A stretch of DNA of 64,000 nucleotides from Actinotalea alkalitolerans (GCF_023369855.1 NZ_JAMBPP010000010.1:62001-126000), one strand, 5' to 3'; counted from the stretch's first letter, positions 44,729 through 54,212 are shown. Translations and numbers: made by a program. Notes: generated by a model from the sequence alone, not told the origin.

Positions 44729-45774
44729 ACGCACGACGACGTGCTTGGCTGACGGCGACCACCGCGGCCACCGCCCTGGCACTGACCGCCTGTGGTACTG
44801 CCGACAGCGGCACCACCGCTCCCGGCGCGAACGATGACGGCGGGGGCTCCGACTCCGGTGACCGGACCATCGTGAACGTGGTCAAGCTCGCCGGAGGTGA
44901 CTGGTTCAACCGGATGGAGGTCGGCAACCAGGAGTACGCCCAGGAGCACAGCATCCGGGTTGACCAGACCGCGGGCGACGATGCCAGCGAGGAGAAGCAG
45001 ATTGCGGTCCTCAACGACCTCATCGCCCAGCGCCCGGCGGCACTGACCGTGGTACCCAACTCCCCGGAGTCCCTCGAGGCGGTGCTCAAGCGCGCCCGGG
45101 ACACCGGCATCGTGGTCATCACCCACGAAGCGCCCGGCATCACCAACGCCGACGCCAACCTCGAGGCGTTCGTCAACGAGGACTACGGCGCGCACCAGAT
45201 GGACCTGCTCGCCGAGTGCCTCGGCAACGAGGGCAGCTATGCGCACGTCGTGGGATCCTTGAGCGTCGCCAGCCACAACATGTGGGCGGCCGGCGCGCTG
45301 GAGCGAGCTGGCGAGGAATACCCGGACATCACCCGGGTCGCCGACCCGATCTCGTCCGAGGAGAGCCAGGAGACGGCCTACAACCGAACCCGTGAGCTGC
45401 TCGCGACGTACCCCGACATCCGTGGCTTCCTTGGCTCGGCATCGACCGACGTCGCCGGGATCGGACGGGCGCTCGAGGAAGCCGGACGCCAGGACGACAC
45501 CTGTGTCGTAGGCACGTCGACCCCTGCTATCGCGGGCAACCTGCTCGAGTCCGGCGCGGTCGATGTCATCACCGCCTGGGACCCCGCGCTTGCCGGCCAG
45601 GCGATGCTCGCCGCCGCAGAGCTTCTGCTCGCCGGTGAGGAGCTGACCGACGGCACCGACCTCGGTATCCCCGGCTACGAGTCGCTCGGACAGGACCCGG
45701 ACGTGCCGAACAGCTTCTTCGGCAACGCCTGGATCGACATGACGAACGAGAACAAGGACGACTACCCGTTCTGA
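44725..45774 (+). CDS. Sugar ABC transporter substrate-binding lipoprotein (RbsB-like)
   Basis: 349 residues, ATG overlapping the kinase stop. The lipoprotein signal ends LALTACGTADSG (lipobox LTAC), then a low-complexity Gly/Asp/Ser linker. The mature protein has the periplasmic-binding-protein type I fold of ribose/AI-2-type receptors: VVKLAGGDWFNRMEVGNQEY, VPNSPESLEAVLKRA, VVGTSTPAIAGNLLESG. It captures the sugar outside the cell. A perfect GC hairpin directly follows the gene and probably stabilises its mRNA relative to the permease part. Confidence 0.9.
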   Translation: MNARRRAWLTATTAATALALTACGTADSGTTAPGANDDGGGSDSGDRTIVNVVKLAGGDWFNRMEVGNQEYAQEHSIRVDQTAGDDASEEKQIAVLNDLIAQRPAALTVVPNSPESLEAVLKRARDTGIVVITHEAPGITNADANLEAFVNEDYGAHQMDLLAECLGNEGSYAHVVGSLSVASHNMWAAGALERAGEEYPDITRVADPISSEESQETAYNRTRELLATYPDIRGFLGSASTDVAGIGRALEEAGRQDDTCVVGTSTPAIAGNLLESGAVDVITAWDPALAGQAMLAAAELLLAGEELTDGTDLGIPGYESLGQDPDVPNSFFGNAWIDMTNENKDDYPF

Positions 45775-45783
45775 CCACCGCAG

Positions 45784-45812
45784 GCAGGGGCGGGCCCCAC
45801 GCCCGCCCCTGC
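45784..45812 (+). terminator. Perfect 12-bp hairpin between binding-protein and ATPase genes
   Basis: GCAGGGGCGGGC (45784-45795), loop CCCAC, GCCCGCCCCTGC (45801-45812). No T-tract follows. In transport operons such hairpins usually protect the 3' end of the binding-protein message or attenuate distal genes. Confidence 0.65.
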
Positions 45813-45832
45813 TCGCAGGAAGCAGGCAACAC

Positions 45833-47329
45833 ATGTCCGAACGGCCCTTTGCCCTGCGCGCCAGTGGCGTGACGAAGTCCTACGGCGGGGTGCGCGCTCT
45901 CGCCGGGGTCGACGTGCACGTCCGGGCGGGTGAGGTGCTCTGCCTCGCTGGCGCCAATGGATCCGGCAAGTCGACGCTGATCAAGATCATCTCGGGCGTC
46001 GAGAACCCGGACCACGGCACGATCGAGCTCGGAGGGACATCGGCTCAGCGGTTGACGGTCAAGGAGGCCGTCGACCGGGGGGTTCAGGTGATCTTCCAGG
46101 ACATGTCGTTGTTCCCGAACCTGACGGTGGCGGAGAACATCGCGATGTCAGCGCGGGTGTCGTCCAACGCACGATGGATCTCCGAGCGGAAGGAACGCGC
46201 GCTCGCCCGATCGGTCGTCGAGCGTCTTGGACTGCGGCTTGACCTCGATGCAGAGGTCCAGGACCTGCCGGTCGCTGATCGGCAGCTGGTCGCCATCTGC
46301 CGGGCACTGGCTCTCGACGTCAAGGTCCTGTTCATGGATGAGCCGACCACTGCCCTGACCTGGCACGAGGTCGAGACGCTCTTCCGTGTAGTCGCCCAGC
46401 TCAAGGAGCAGGGCGTCGCGATCGTCTTCGTCTCGCACAAGACCGACGAGGTCTTGGACATCTCCGACCGGATCACGGTGCTGCGCAACGGAGAGGTGGT
46501 CGCTGACGGCCCCACCGCCGAGTTCGACCACGCCAGCTTGGTCGAGGCACTGCTCGGCTACTCGGCCACCGAGGACCGTGTTCTCTCCCAAGCCTTGGCG
46601 GCGGCGGCGCCGGCACTCGAGGTGGAAGGTCTCGCAGCTACCGACCTCTTCGCAGACGTTAGCTTCTCGCTGGTTCAGGGTGAGGTCGTTGGCCTGACCG
46701 GACTGCTGGGATCAGGTCGGTCCGAGGTCGCCGAGGCGATCTTCGGCAAGGTCCCGACGACCGGGGGCCGAGTCCGGGTGGCTGGCCGTGAGGTGAGCAT
46801 CGAGGGGATCGACGACGCCTTGCGAGCCGGCGTCGCCTACGTCCCCAGTGACAGGCTCACCCAGGGTGTGTTCCTCGACCAGTCGATCGCGACCAACCTG
46901 GTCTCGGCCACGATCGGCACCGTGACCCGGCGCGGTGGCGTGCTGGACGAGTCGGCCATGGCCGCACAGGTCGACGACGCCGTCAGGGACTTGGCGATCA
47001 AGATCGGTGAGCCGACCGACCCGGCGCGCAGCCTCTCGGGAGGCAACCAGCAGAAGGTCGTGCTGGGTAAGTGGCTCGCCACCGATCCGGGCGTGCTCAT
47101 CCTCAACGGGCCGACTGTCGGAGTCGACGCCGGCTCGAAGGCGGCGATCATGGAGATCCTGCGTCGCAAGGCCTCCGCTGGGATGGCGATCCTCCTGATC
47201 TCCGACGACGTCCCCGAGCTGGTGAGCATCTGCCACCGCGTCCTGTTCATCCGCCGCGGCCGCATGTCCGGAGAACTGGCCGGCGACGAGATCACCGAGA
47301 GCAACGTCCGAGAAAGGCTTGTGACATGA
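45833..47329 (+). CDS. Sugar ABC transporter ATP-binding protein (RbsA-like, two domains)
   Basis: 498 residues with two tandem ATPase domains, as in RbsA/AraG/XylG. Domain 1 has Walker A GANGSGKST, a signature region DLPVADRQLVAI and Walker B VLFMDEPTTAL. Domain 2 has a degenerate P-loop GLLGSGRSE, signature LSGGNQQKV and GVLILNGPTVGVD, where Walker B Asp-Glu is replaced by Asn-Gly. One weakened site is normal in this family. It powers import with the two permeases that follow. Confidence 0.92.
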   Translation: MSERPFALRASGVTKSYGGVRALAGVDVHVRAGEVLCLAGANGSGKSTLIKIISGVENPDHGTIELGGTSAQRLTVKEAVDRGVQVIFQDMSLFPNLTVAENIAMSARVSSNARWISERKERALARSVVERLGLRLDLDAEVQDLPVADRQLVAICRALALDVKVLFMDEPTTALTWHEVETLFRVVAQLKEQGVAIVFVSHKTDEVLDISDRITVLRNGEVVADGPTAEFDHASLVEALLGYSATEDRVLSQALAAAAPALEVEGLAATDLFADVSFSLVQGEVVGLTGLLGSGRSEVAEAIFGKVPTTGGRVRVAGREVSIEGIDDALRAGVAYVPSDRLTQGVFLDQSIATNLVSATIGTVTRRGGVLDESAMAAQVDDAVRDLAIKIGEPTDPARSLSGGNQQKVVLGKWLATDPGVLILNGPTVGVDAGSKAAIMEILRRKASAGMAILLISDDVPELVSICHRVLFIRRGRMSGELAGDEITESNVRERLVT

Positions 47330-48369
47330 CCGCCGACGTCCACGCGGAGCGGGCGGCGACCAGCCGCCGTCCCGGACTAGCCGCACTGCGCGGTCGGAAC
47401 AACGAAGGCGTCCTAGCAGGCGTCATCCTGCTCCTGCTGCTGGTGATGCTCGTGGTCGAGCCATCCGCGCTGACGTGGGGGTTCGCCGGAGACATCATCC
47501 GTTCGGGCCTGGTGACGCTCGCGCTGGCGCTCGGCCTGCTCCTGATCATCATCTCGGGAGGCATGGACGTCTCGTTCACCGCGATCGCCGTCTTCAGCGG
47601 CTACGCCACAGTCCGGCTCATGACAGACCTCGGGATCGACGGTCGGGTCTGGCCGTTTCTGCTGGCCGCGGCCATCGGGTGTGCGCTGGGCTCACTCAAC
47701 GCAGTCCTGGTCGCGCGCTACCGGATGGAGACACTGATCGCCTCGCTCGGGACCCAGGTGATCATCCGAGGCTTCCTCCTCGCGTTCGTCGGTTCGACGT
47801 ACCTCGCCACGCTCCCGCCGCAGCTGGACTCGGTCGGCACGACGACCATCTTCAGGCTGGGTTCGAGCCCGGTAAACATTGTCGTGGTGCCGGTTGCCCT
47901 GGCCTGCGTCGCCCTGGCCCTCATCCTGCGACGCACCATGTTCGGACGTGGCGTCTACGCCGTCGGGGGCGACAAGGAGTCCGCCCGGCGGGTCGGGTTC
48001 CACGTTGCACGGGTCCAGACCGGCATCTACCTCCTGGCCGGGCTGTTCGCCGGCTTCGCCGGGATGGTGCACGTGGTGCTGTCCCGCCACGCCTCCCCCT
48101 TCGACCTCGTAGGCATGGAGCTGAACGTCATCGCCGCGGTAGTGATCGGCGGCGCTCTCGACCGAGGCGGGCGCGGCAGCGTCCACGGCACCGTGCTAGG
48201 CGTCCTGCTGGTCTCGCTGGTGCAGAACTCCCTGGTACGGCTGGGGATCTCCAGCTACTGGCACGTGCTGGTCATCGGGCTGGTGATCCTCGTGGGCGTG
48301 GCGATCCAGGCACGGAGCAACGCGCGCGGAGCCAAGCGGCCCCGCATTCTCGAGGAGGTCACGCCGTGA
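47326..48369 (+). CDS. Sugar ABC transporter permease 1 (RbsC-like)
   Basis: 347 residues from ATG 47326, overlapping the ATPase stop; the upstream open frame is a shadow. It has eight to ten hydrophobic segments and the BPD_transp_2 family features LIIISGGMDVSFTAIAVFSGY, RYRMETLIASLGTQVIIRG and VVIGGALDRGGRGSVHGTVLG. It pairs with the next permease as a heterodimer, as in LsrC/LsrD or RhaP/RhaQ, unlike the RbsC homodimer. Confidence 0.9.
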   Translation: MTADVHAERAATSRRPGLAALRGRNNEGVLAGVILLLLLVMLVVEPSALTWGFAGDIIRSGLVTLALALGLLLIIISGGMDVSFTAIAVFSGYATVRLMTDLGIDGRVWPFLLAAAIGCALGSLNAVLVARYRMETLIASLGTQVIIRGFLLAFVGSTYLATLPPQLDSVGTTTIFRLGSSPVNIVVVPVALACVALALILRRTMFGRGVYAVGGDKESARRVGFHVARVQTGIYLLAGLFAGFAGMVHVVLSRHASPFDLVGMELNVIAAVVIGGALDRGGRGSVHGTVLGVLLVSLVQNSLVRLGISSYWHVLVIGLVILVGVAIQARSNARGAKRPRILEEVTP

Positions 48370-49517
48370 GCAAATCGTCCAGCACCACCATCAGTCGGAA
48401 CCGAGCCTGGTCAGGGCGTGTGCTCGGCCAGGCGCGGCACAACGGGCACGCCCTGGGACTTCTTGTGCTCGCCGTCATGGTCGCGGTGATGTTCAGTGCC
48501 CTGAGCCCGAGCATCTACGCCACACCTCTGAACGTGCAGTCGATCGCCTTCGCTGTGCCGGAGATCGGCTTGATGGCGCTGGCCATATCCATCGCCATGA
48601 CCACTGCGGGGATCGACCTGTCGACCGTGGCGGTCGCCAACCTGGCCGCACTGACGGCTGCTTTCGTCTCGCTGCAGGGGCAGGAGGCGGGGATGTCAAC
48701 CCTGGTGGTGAGTGTCGTGGCGGTCGCCGCGGCGCTGGCGGTCGGCATGCTCTGCGGAGTGCTCAACGCTGCGGTCATCGCGGTCATCGGAGTCGCGCCG
48801 ATCCTGGCGACCCTCGCAACGCAGATGCTCCTGGCTGGCCTGGCAGTCCTGCTGACCGAGGGGCGCCCGATCTACGGACTGACACCCGAGCTCACTGCCG
48901 TCGGGACGGGCACCTTCGCGGCCGTCCCGACGGTCTTCTGGATCTTCCTGCTCGTGATCGCCACAGCAGCGTTCATCATGCGGCGGACTGGCTACGGTCT
49001 GCGCGCCACGATGATCGGTGCCAACGCGGTCGCATCGGACTACTCGGGCATCAACCGTTCCGGCGTCATCTTCCGGACCTACATGCTCACGGGAACCATC
49101 TCCGCGGTCGCTGGCCTGGTGATGGTCATGCGTACCGTCTCGGCGGCCCCTGGGTACGGCAGCTCCTACCTGCTCCTAGCAGTCACGATCGCAGTGCTTG
49201 CCGGGGTCAACCCGTTCGGTGGGCGCGTGGCCGTGTGGGGAGTGGCCCTGGCTGCCGTCGTCCTACAGATGATCTCCAGCGGGCTGAACATCCTGGGATA
49301 CAGCGCCTACATCTATCAGATCGTCCAGGGCTTGATCCTCGTGGGGGTGATGATCCTCCGCGTCGAGGGCATACGAGCCGTCGCCCTCGTCCACCGCGCA
49401 CGGAGCGGTGGCGCTGCGGATCCGGTTCCCCCCGTCATCGACCGACCCTACGAAGAAGGACACGATGCACAGTCGAGCTCAGGCGCTGCATACAGCAGCC
49501 ACACTCATCAGGGATGA
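48366..49517 (+). CDS. Sugar ABC transporter permease 2 (RbsC-like)
   Basis: 383 residues from GTG 48366 (GTGA overlap). Same family as the previous gene: MALAISIAMTTAGIDLSTVAVANLAAL, GVLNAAVIAVIGVAPILATL, MIGANAVASDYSGINRSGV, LLAVTIAVLAGVNPFGGRV. The C-terminal about 45 residues are polar and extend into the SIS gene by 53 nt, so the true C-terminus or the SIS start may differ slightly. The two permeases differ enough to suggest a heterodimeric channel. Confidence 0.9.
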   Translation: MSKSSSTTISRNRAWSGRVLGQARHNGHALGLLVLAVMVAVMFSALSPSIYATPLNVQSIAFAVPEIGLMALAISIAMTTAGIDLSTVAVANLAALTAAFVSLQGQEAGMSTLVVSVVAVAAALAVGMLCGVLNAAVIAVIGVAPILATLATQMLLAGLAVLLTEGRPIYGLTPELTAVGTGTFAAVPTVFWIFLLVIATAAFIMRRTGYGLRATMIGANAVASDYSGINRSGVIFRTYMLTGTISAVAGLVMVMRTVSAAPGYGSSYLLLAVTIAVLAGVNPFGGRVAVWGVALAAVVLQMISSGLNILGYSAYIYQIVQGLILVGVMILRVEGIRAVALVHRARSGGAADPVPPVIDRPYEEGHDAQSSSGAAYSSHTHQG

Positions 49518-50088
49518 AGCCATGGCGGTGGCCAAGGTGGCGGACCAGGTCGATGAGTCACTCCTGCGAGTGGCCGACCTCGTCATCGCCACGACAGGCA
49601 AGGTGATCACGACGGGTGCAGGCACGTCCGGCACGATTGCTCGCCGGCTTGCCCACTTGCTGTGCGTCACCGGCACCCCGGCGCTGTACCAGAACCCCGG
49701 TGACGGGCTGCACGGCAGCCTTGGCGTCGCCGCGGAGGGCGACGTCGTCATCGCCATCTGCAAGGGCGGTGAGACGGCCGAGCTCTCCGAGTTCGTCAGT
49801 CGAACCAAGGAGCGCGGGGCGCTGGCGGTGGTGTTGACGGCCAAGCCGGAGTCCTCCCTTGCGCACCTGGCGGACGAGGTCGTCACGATCGACAGCAGTG
49901 GAGCAGACCCAAGCGGGATCATCGCCATGGGCTCGACCCTGGCGACGGCCGCCTGGGGCGATGCGCTGGCGATGCTCGTTATGAGTGCGCGGTCCTACTC
50001 CTGGGAGCAGGTGCTGCACAGCCATCCAGGTGGTGCCGTCGGGAAGAACGCGGGCTCGCTCCTTCGAGGAGTCGACGGCAGTGCCTGA
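49465..50088 (+). CDS. SIS-domain sugar-phosphate isomerase
   Basis: 207 residues; ATG 49465 with GAAGGA (49455-49460) upstream. The SIS fold motifs are clear: VITTGAGTSGTIARRLAHLL, GDVVIAICKGGETAEL, AVVLTAKPESSLAHLADEVVTI, and the C-terminal HPGGAVGKN typical of KdsD/KpsF-type arabinose-5-phosphate isomerases and related 3-hexulose-6-phosphate isomerases. It should interconvert aldose and ketose phosphates made by the kinase. The start overlaps the permease 3' end by 53 nt. Confidence 0.85.
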   Translation: MHSRAQALHTAATLIRDEAMAVAKVADQVDESLLRVADLVIATTGKVITTGAGTSGTIARRLAHLLCVTGTPALYQNPGDGLHGSLGVAAEGDVVIAICKGGETAELSEFVSRTKERGALAVVLTAKPESSLAHLADEVVTIDSSGADPSGIIAMGSTLATAAWGDALAMLVMSARSYSWEQVLHSHPGGAVGKNAGSLLRGVDGSA

Positions 50089-50109
50089 GTCTGCTTCCGA
50101 CAGACTCGG
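50085..50109 (+). terminator. Terminator-like hairpin at the end of the sugar operon
   Basis: GAGTCTG (50087-50093), loop CTTCCGA, CAGACTC (50101-50107), extended outward by flanking pairs. It overlaps the SIS stop codon. There is no T-run, as often in high-GC actinobacteria. Confidence 0.5.
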
Positions 50110-50280
50110 GCGCTGCCGCGTCCGCTCACTCGTCAGCCACACGCGCTGAGACGTCGATGCCCCCGCGGCGCGTTCAAGGTCGTCCAGCCGGACGCCGAGG
50201 CGAGCGGGGTTTGGGTGCACTCGTCTGAGCATCCGGCCTGAGACCTCGGTTCAGGTCGCTCGATGCTGCGGTCTTGCCTC

Positions 50281-50634
50281 CTAGTCGCGGTGTTCGCCCG
50301 GCCGACATCCGGTGCGTGCATTCCAGTCGGCAAGCCGCTGGCGCGCGAAGGCAAACTGCGCCATCCACTGGAGCGGAGCTGACCCGTCGTTGGAGTAGGT
50401 GAAGGAGGCCTGCCAGGCGGTGTAGAGGGCGGAGAGCTCTTCGACGGTGGGGCCGTGCTGGGTCCAGCACTGGGGCACGGTGCGGTGGTCCAGGGTGAAG
50501 CGCCACCGCAGCCAGTCGACCCACAGGGTGAGCTCGGCGAGCTGTTCGGCTTCCTTGTCGGTGTCGAGGAAGGCCCAGGTGATCGGTCCGGAGGGTCCGA
50601 AGAACCGGCCAGGGCGGGGGTGCGGGTCGCTCAT
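50281..50634 (-). CDS. Small conserved-looking protein coupled to the relaxase (DUF4913-like)
   Basis: 117 residues; ATG 50634 shares a base with the relaxase stop (TGATG), so it is translationally coupled. ELTLWVDWLRWRF, then PQCWTQHGPTVEELSALYTAWQ, resembles the DUF4913 pattern of a Trp-rich helical protein common on actinobacterial mobile elements, but the match is by eye only. It is probably an accessory factor of the relaxosome or simply co-transferred. No membrane segment or signal peptide. Confidence 0.6.
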   Translation of the reverse strand: MSDPHPRPGRFFGPSGPITWAFLDTDKEAEQLAELTLWVDWLRWRFTLDHRTVPQCWTQHGPTVEELSALYTAWQASFTYSNDGSAPLQWMAQFAFARQRLADWNARTGCRPGEHRD

Positions 50635-53600
50635 CACGCCGGTCCAGCTGTGGGCCGGTTCAGACCTGGCCAGGGTTCGGAGACAACGACCGGGGCCGGG
50701 TCCCGGTGCACCGGGGTGACCGGGGTGACCGGGGTGACCGGGGTGACCGCCGAGCGTGTCGGCTCCGGGTACAGGTCGATGCTGGGCTCGGGTGGCAGCC
50801 AGTCGGGTTGGCTGTCGGGCTGTCGGGCGATGACCTCGGCGACCCGCTGCGCGTACAGGGCGTCGATCTGTTGCAGTGGCCCTGCCGCTGGGTCGTCGGA
50901 CGGGACGGGCTCGGTCCAGTCGGGCGCCGTGGCGGACGTGCCCCGCTCGTCGGTGCGCCGGTCGAGCCAGTCGGTCAGGCGAGTGGTCAGGGTCTTGGCA
51001 AGCGCGTCGGTGGCCTCGCTGGGCCGCGCTGTTGCGATCCAGGTGACGAGCCCGCGCATCGGGTATCCGGCGGCCTCACCGCGGCGGAGCGCGGACACGA
51101 GGGCCGCTCGGTGGGCCGAGTTCCAAATCGCTTCGACCTGGCCGTCGCTGAGCCCGCAAGTGGGCAGGACCCGCCGCCAGCGTCGGGTCGCTGCGTCGGC
51201 CAGGAGTGTGTCGCGAATCGGCTCGAGCCGTTCGCGTGAGGCTGCGTCGTTGAGGGCGCGGGCGATGGTCTGGGTCGCGGACAGCTCGGCGCCGCTGGTG
51301 CCCAGGATGCGGTCGAGGATGTCGCGGGCGTCGGCTGCCCGGTGGTGGTCGGGGAGGTCGTCGCAGGCGGGGTCGATCGCGTCGAGGGCGACGTATACGT
51401 GGTTGAGGTGGCGTCCGCGGGTCATCGCGACGTAGAGGTTCTCTCGGGTCATCCCGACGGCGGCCAGGACGTGGGCGTGGTCGACGGTGACGCCCTGGGC
51501 GCGGTGGGTGGTGGTGGCGTAGCCGAGGTCGACCTCGTGGGCGACGTACTCGGCGGGCAGTCGAACGGCCGCTCCGGTGGAGTCGAGTCGAGGGTCGCGC
51601 TGTGCCCGGGTCACGGTCAGGGAGCCGTCGGGGTAGGTGGCCAGGACGTCCCAGATCTCGCCGTTGCGCACGTGGCCGCCATCGCCCGTGGTCAACTGCC
51701 GGGCATTGGCGCGGGTCAGGATGCGGTCGCCGCGGGCGATGGTGTCGCCATCGGTGGTGGTGATGCCTTCGGGTGCGACCAGGCCGTCGGTGACGCGGTC
51801 GGCATGGGCGCGGGCGTTGAGCGCGCGGACGGTCCGGCCGTCGGCGGCGATGAGGATCGCGGAGTGGCCGCGTGCTTCGGAGTCCTGCCAACGGGTGTAG
51901 CAGTCCTCGAGCATGGCCTCCGAGGGTCCGGCGGAGACGCGGTCGTGCTCGAAGTAGGCATCCAGCGCGGCAAGGCGGCCGGTGCGCAGCAGGCGGGTCG
52001 CGTCGGCCTCCCACGGCTGGGAGAAGCGCCACAGCGAGGACAGCACGACCGGTCTGCCCCGTTGGGTGAGCAGGTGGAACGCCCCGCCGGCATCGACTGC
52101 GGAGAGCTGGGCGTGGTCACCGACGAGGAGGACCTTCGCCTCGACGGCGCTCGCCTGGGCGCTGAGGGTGTCCAGGGCGAGGGTTCCGGCCAGTGATGCC
52201 TCATCGACGATGAGGAGCTGGCAGGGGTGAAGTGACCAGTCCGCGTCGGCACGGTGCAGGGCGGCGAGCTGGGTGTTGATCGCGCCGGCCCGGGCAGGAT
52301 GGGTGTGGGCGTTGACGGTCGCGCGCTCGTCCTGCAGGGCGGCGGTGCGCTCGGCGCGTCGGATGCGGCCCGGGCCGGTGGACTCGTAGAGCCACTTGGC
52401 GGTGTTCTCACAGGCGATCCCCAGGGCATCGCTCAGTTCGGCGGCAGCGGTGGATGAGGGTGCCAGTCCGATCACCGATCCGGTTCCGTGGGTCTGCGTC
52501 CAGGCTTGGGCCAGGGCGAGCAGGGTCGTGGTCTTGCCCGTTCCGGCGGGGCCGACCAGGACGTCGAGGCGGTTGCCGGACGTGGCAATCGTGCGCACTG
52601 CGCCGACCTGGTCTGGGGCCAGTCGCACGTCCGCGCGGTGGCGCGGTGTCCGCAGAGGGTTCTCGACGGTCGCGGTGACCGCTGACAGGCGGGCCTTCGG
52701 GGCGTCGACGTCGCCGAGGGTGGCAAGGAGCCGGGCCTCTGCTTCCAGGATGCGGTGGTCGGTGTATCGCTCTTCGCCGGCTCGGGTGAACACCGACGTC
52801 CCGTCGGGCCGCTGGTACCCGGGGGTGACTGTGAAGACCTCGGGCGCTGCGAGGCTGATGCACCGGTCGAGCGCGGCGGCGACGACCCGGGTGTGCAGAG
52901 CGTGCCGATCTGCCGGTGAGGCCATCCGCAGCCCGCGGGTCGCGCGCGCGGCCTCCGCGAGCAGGTTCATCCGGGTCCAGGTCGCTCGGCGCGTGAGGAC
53001 CTCGTCCAGGACGACGGTGCTCAGCCGGTCGACGACGCCGTCCGAGACCTGCGCGGACGTCAGGGGACGGGAGTGGGAGGCGTGCATCGCTGCTGCGACC
53101 AGCTGCTCTGGTGTGAGGCCGGTGGCCTCGGCGCTACGGCGCTGCCAGCCGCGGAGGAGGTCGCCCAGCGGACGGATGTGCTTGTCAGGGCGGGTCGCGC
53201 GGGTGACCCGCTGTCGCAGCCGGACGACCTCGACCCGGTTGGGACCGCGCCCGTGGGCGGCGACGAACTCGGCGACCGCCGCGGTCATCGCGGTGTCGAT
53301 CTGGGTCGACCGGGTCGAGAAGAGCGCAAGGAGCGGTTCCGGGATACCGGCAAGCTCGAAGGCGGGGGAGCGTCGCGGTCCGCGGGTACGCCATCCCCAC
53401 GCGACTGGCAGTCGCCGGCCGAGCTCGTCAGCAAGGAGGTTGTCGTAGACCTCCGAGAGCGCGACGACGGAGTGGTGCAGTGCCCGGGAGTCGACCGAGC
53501 GCCACAAGCCGTCAGGTCCCTGGACCTTGTTCGCCAGGACGAGGTGGGTGTGCAGGTTCGGGTCGCCGGTGCGGGTGTCCCAGTGGTCGAACGCCGCGGC

Positions 53601-54212
53601 GATCGGACCGCGGGTGGTGACCTGCGCACACGAGTGCGTGCCGGTCCGAGTGAACAGTGCGGTCTCGCTCAGCAGCGTAAGCGACTGTTCGACGGCGGCA
53701 CGGTACCCGGCCAGGATCGTTGCGCGGGTGGCGTCGTCGGCCAGCGCCCACAGCACCGACGCGGACTTCGGGACGGTAAACGTCAGGTCGAACCCGGCGA
53801 CCGCTGCACGGGTCGGTTTGGCCAGCTCGATGCGGGTGATCGTGTCAGTCGCCGCCTGTCGCTCGAGGGCGCCCATCTCGGCCGGTAGTTGGGCGACGGC
53901 GGTCGCGATGCGTTCGGCGGCCGGTGTGAACTTCGGGTAGGCGCGGCCGAGCGGGGTGCCGGTGACAGGGTCGTGGCCGTGGCCGAAGAGGTTGGCCATG
54001 GCGTCCTCTGTGACGACTGCGCCCGGTGTGATGCCCGCGCCGGCGTCGAGCCCGGCGAGGCCGGCGCCGATCCAGCGGCCGGGCGGGTTGCCGGACTGCG
54101 CGTAGTAGCCGGCGAGGCCGTCTTGGCCAGGGCGGTCGGTGTCGCCCGAGGCGGTGTGGCGCAGCAGGTACTGGTAGCCGGCGCCGGCGGTCAGGCGGTG
54201 CATCGACATCAT
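50634..54212 (-). CDS. MobF-family conjugative relaxase-helicase (TrwC/TraI type)
   Basis: 1192 residues. The start is taken at MMSMHRLTAGAGYQYLLRH (54212, with 54209 also possible), the conserved N-terminus of TrwC relaxases with the catalytic Tyr region; the open frame upstream is not credible. The HUH metal site is LHTHLVLANKV at about residues 219-224. The C-terminal SF1 helicase has GPAGTGKTTTL (about 553), LLIVDEASLAG and VGDHAQLSAVDAGGAF. It nicks oriT, stays bound to the 5' end and unwinds the transferred strand. VTP repeats (about 50711-50748) lie near the C-terminus. Motif copy C is upstream of the start. Confidence 0.93.
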   Translation of the reverse strand: MMSMHRLTAGAGYQYLLRHTASGDTDRPGQDGLAGYYAQSGNPPGRWIGAGLAGLDAGAGITPGAVVTEDAMANLFGHGHDPVTGTPLGRAYPKFTPAAERIATAVAQLPAEMGALERQAATDTITRIELAKPTRAAVAGFDLTFTVPKSASVLWALADDATRATILAGYRAAVEQSLTLLSETALFTRTGTHSCAQVTTRGPIAAAFDHWDTRTGDPNLHTHLVLANKVQGPDGLWRSVDSRALHHSVVALSEVYDNLLADELGRRLPVAWGWRTRGPRRSPAFELAGIPEPLLALFSTRSTQIDTAMTAAVAEFVAAHGRGPNRVEVVRLRQRVTRATRPDKHIRPLGDLLRGWQRRSAEATGLTPEQLVAAAMHASHSRPLTSAQVSDGVVDRLSTVVLDEVLTRRATWTRMNLLAEAARATRGLRMASPADRHALHTRVVAAALDRCISLAAPEVFTVTPGYQRPDGTSVFTRAGEERYTDHRILEAEARLLATLGDVDAPKARLSAVTATVENPLRTPRHRADVRLAPDQVGAVRTIATSGNRLDVLVGPAGTGKTTTLLALAQAWTQTHGTGSVIGLAPSSTAAAELSDALGIACENTAKWLYESTGPGRIRRAERTAALQDERATVNAHTHPARAGAINTQLAALHRADADWSLHPCQLLIVDEASLAGTLALDTLSAQASAVEAKVLLVGDHAQLSAVDAGGAFHLLTQRGRPVVLSSLWRFSQPWEADATRLLRTGRLAALDAYFEHDRVSAGPSEAMLEDCYTRWQDSEARGHSAILIAADGRTVRALNARAHADRVTDGLVAPEGITTTDGDTIARGDRILTRANARQLTTGDGGHVRNGEIWDVLATYPDGSLTVTRAQRDPRLDSTGAAVRLPAEYVAHEVDLGYATTTHRAQGVTVDHAHVLAAVGMTRENLYVAMTRGRHLNHVYVALDAIDPACDDLPDHHRAADARDILDRILGTSGAELSATQTIARALNDAASRERLEPIRDTLLADAATRRWRRVLPTCGLSDGQVEAIWNSAHRAALVSALRRGEAAGYPMRGLVTWIATARPSEATDALAKTLTTRLTDWLDRRTDERGTSATAPDWTEPVPSDDPAAGPLQQIDALYAQRVAEVIARQPDSQPDWLPPEPSIDLYPEPTRSAVTPVTPVTPVTPVHRDPAPVVVSEPWPGLNRPTAGPA
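50711..50748 (-). repeat. 9-bp tandem repeat in the relaxase 3' region
   Basis: About four copies of GGTGACCGG (plus strand), coding for repeated Val-Thr-Pro in a flexible C-terminal tail. Copy number could vary between strains by slippage. Confidence 0.7.
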
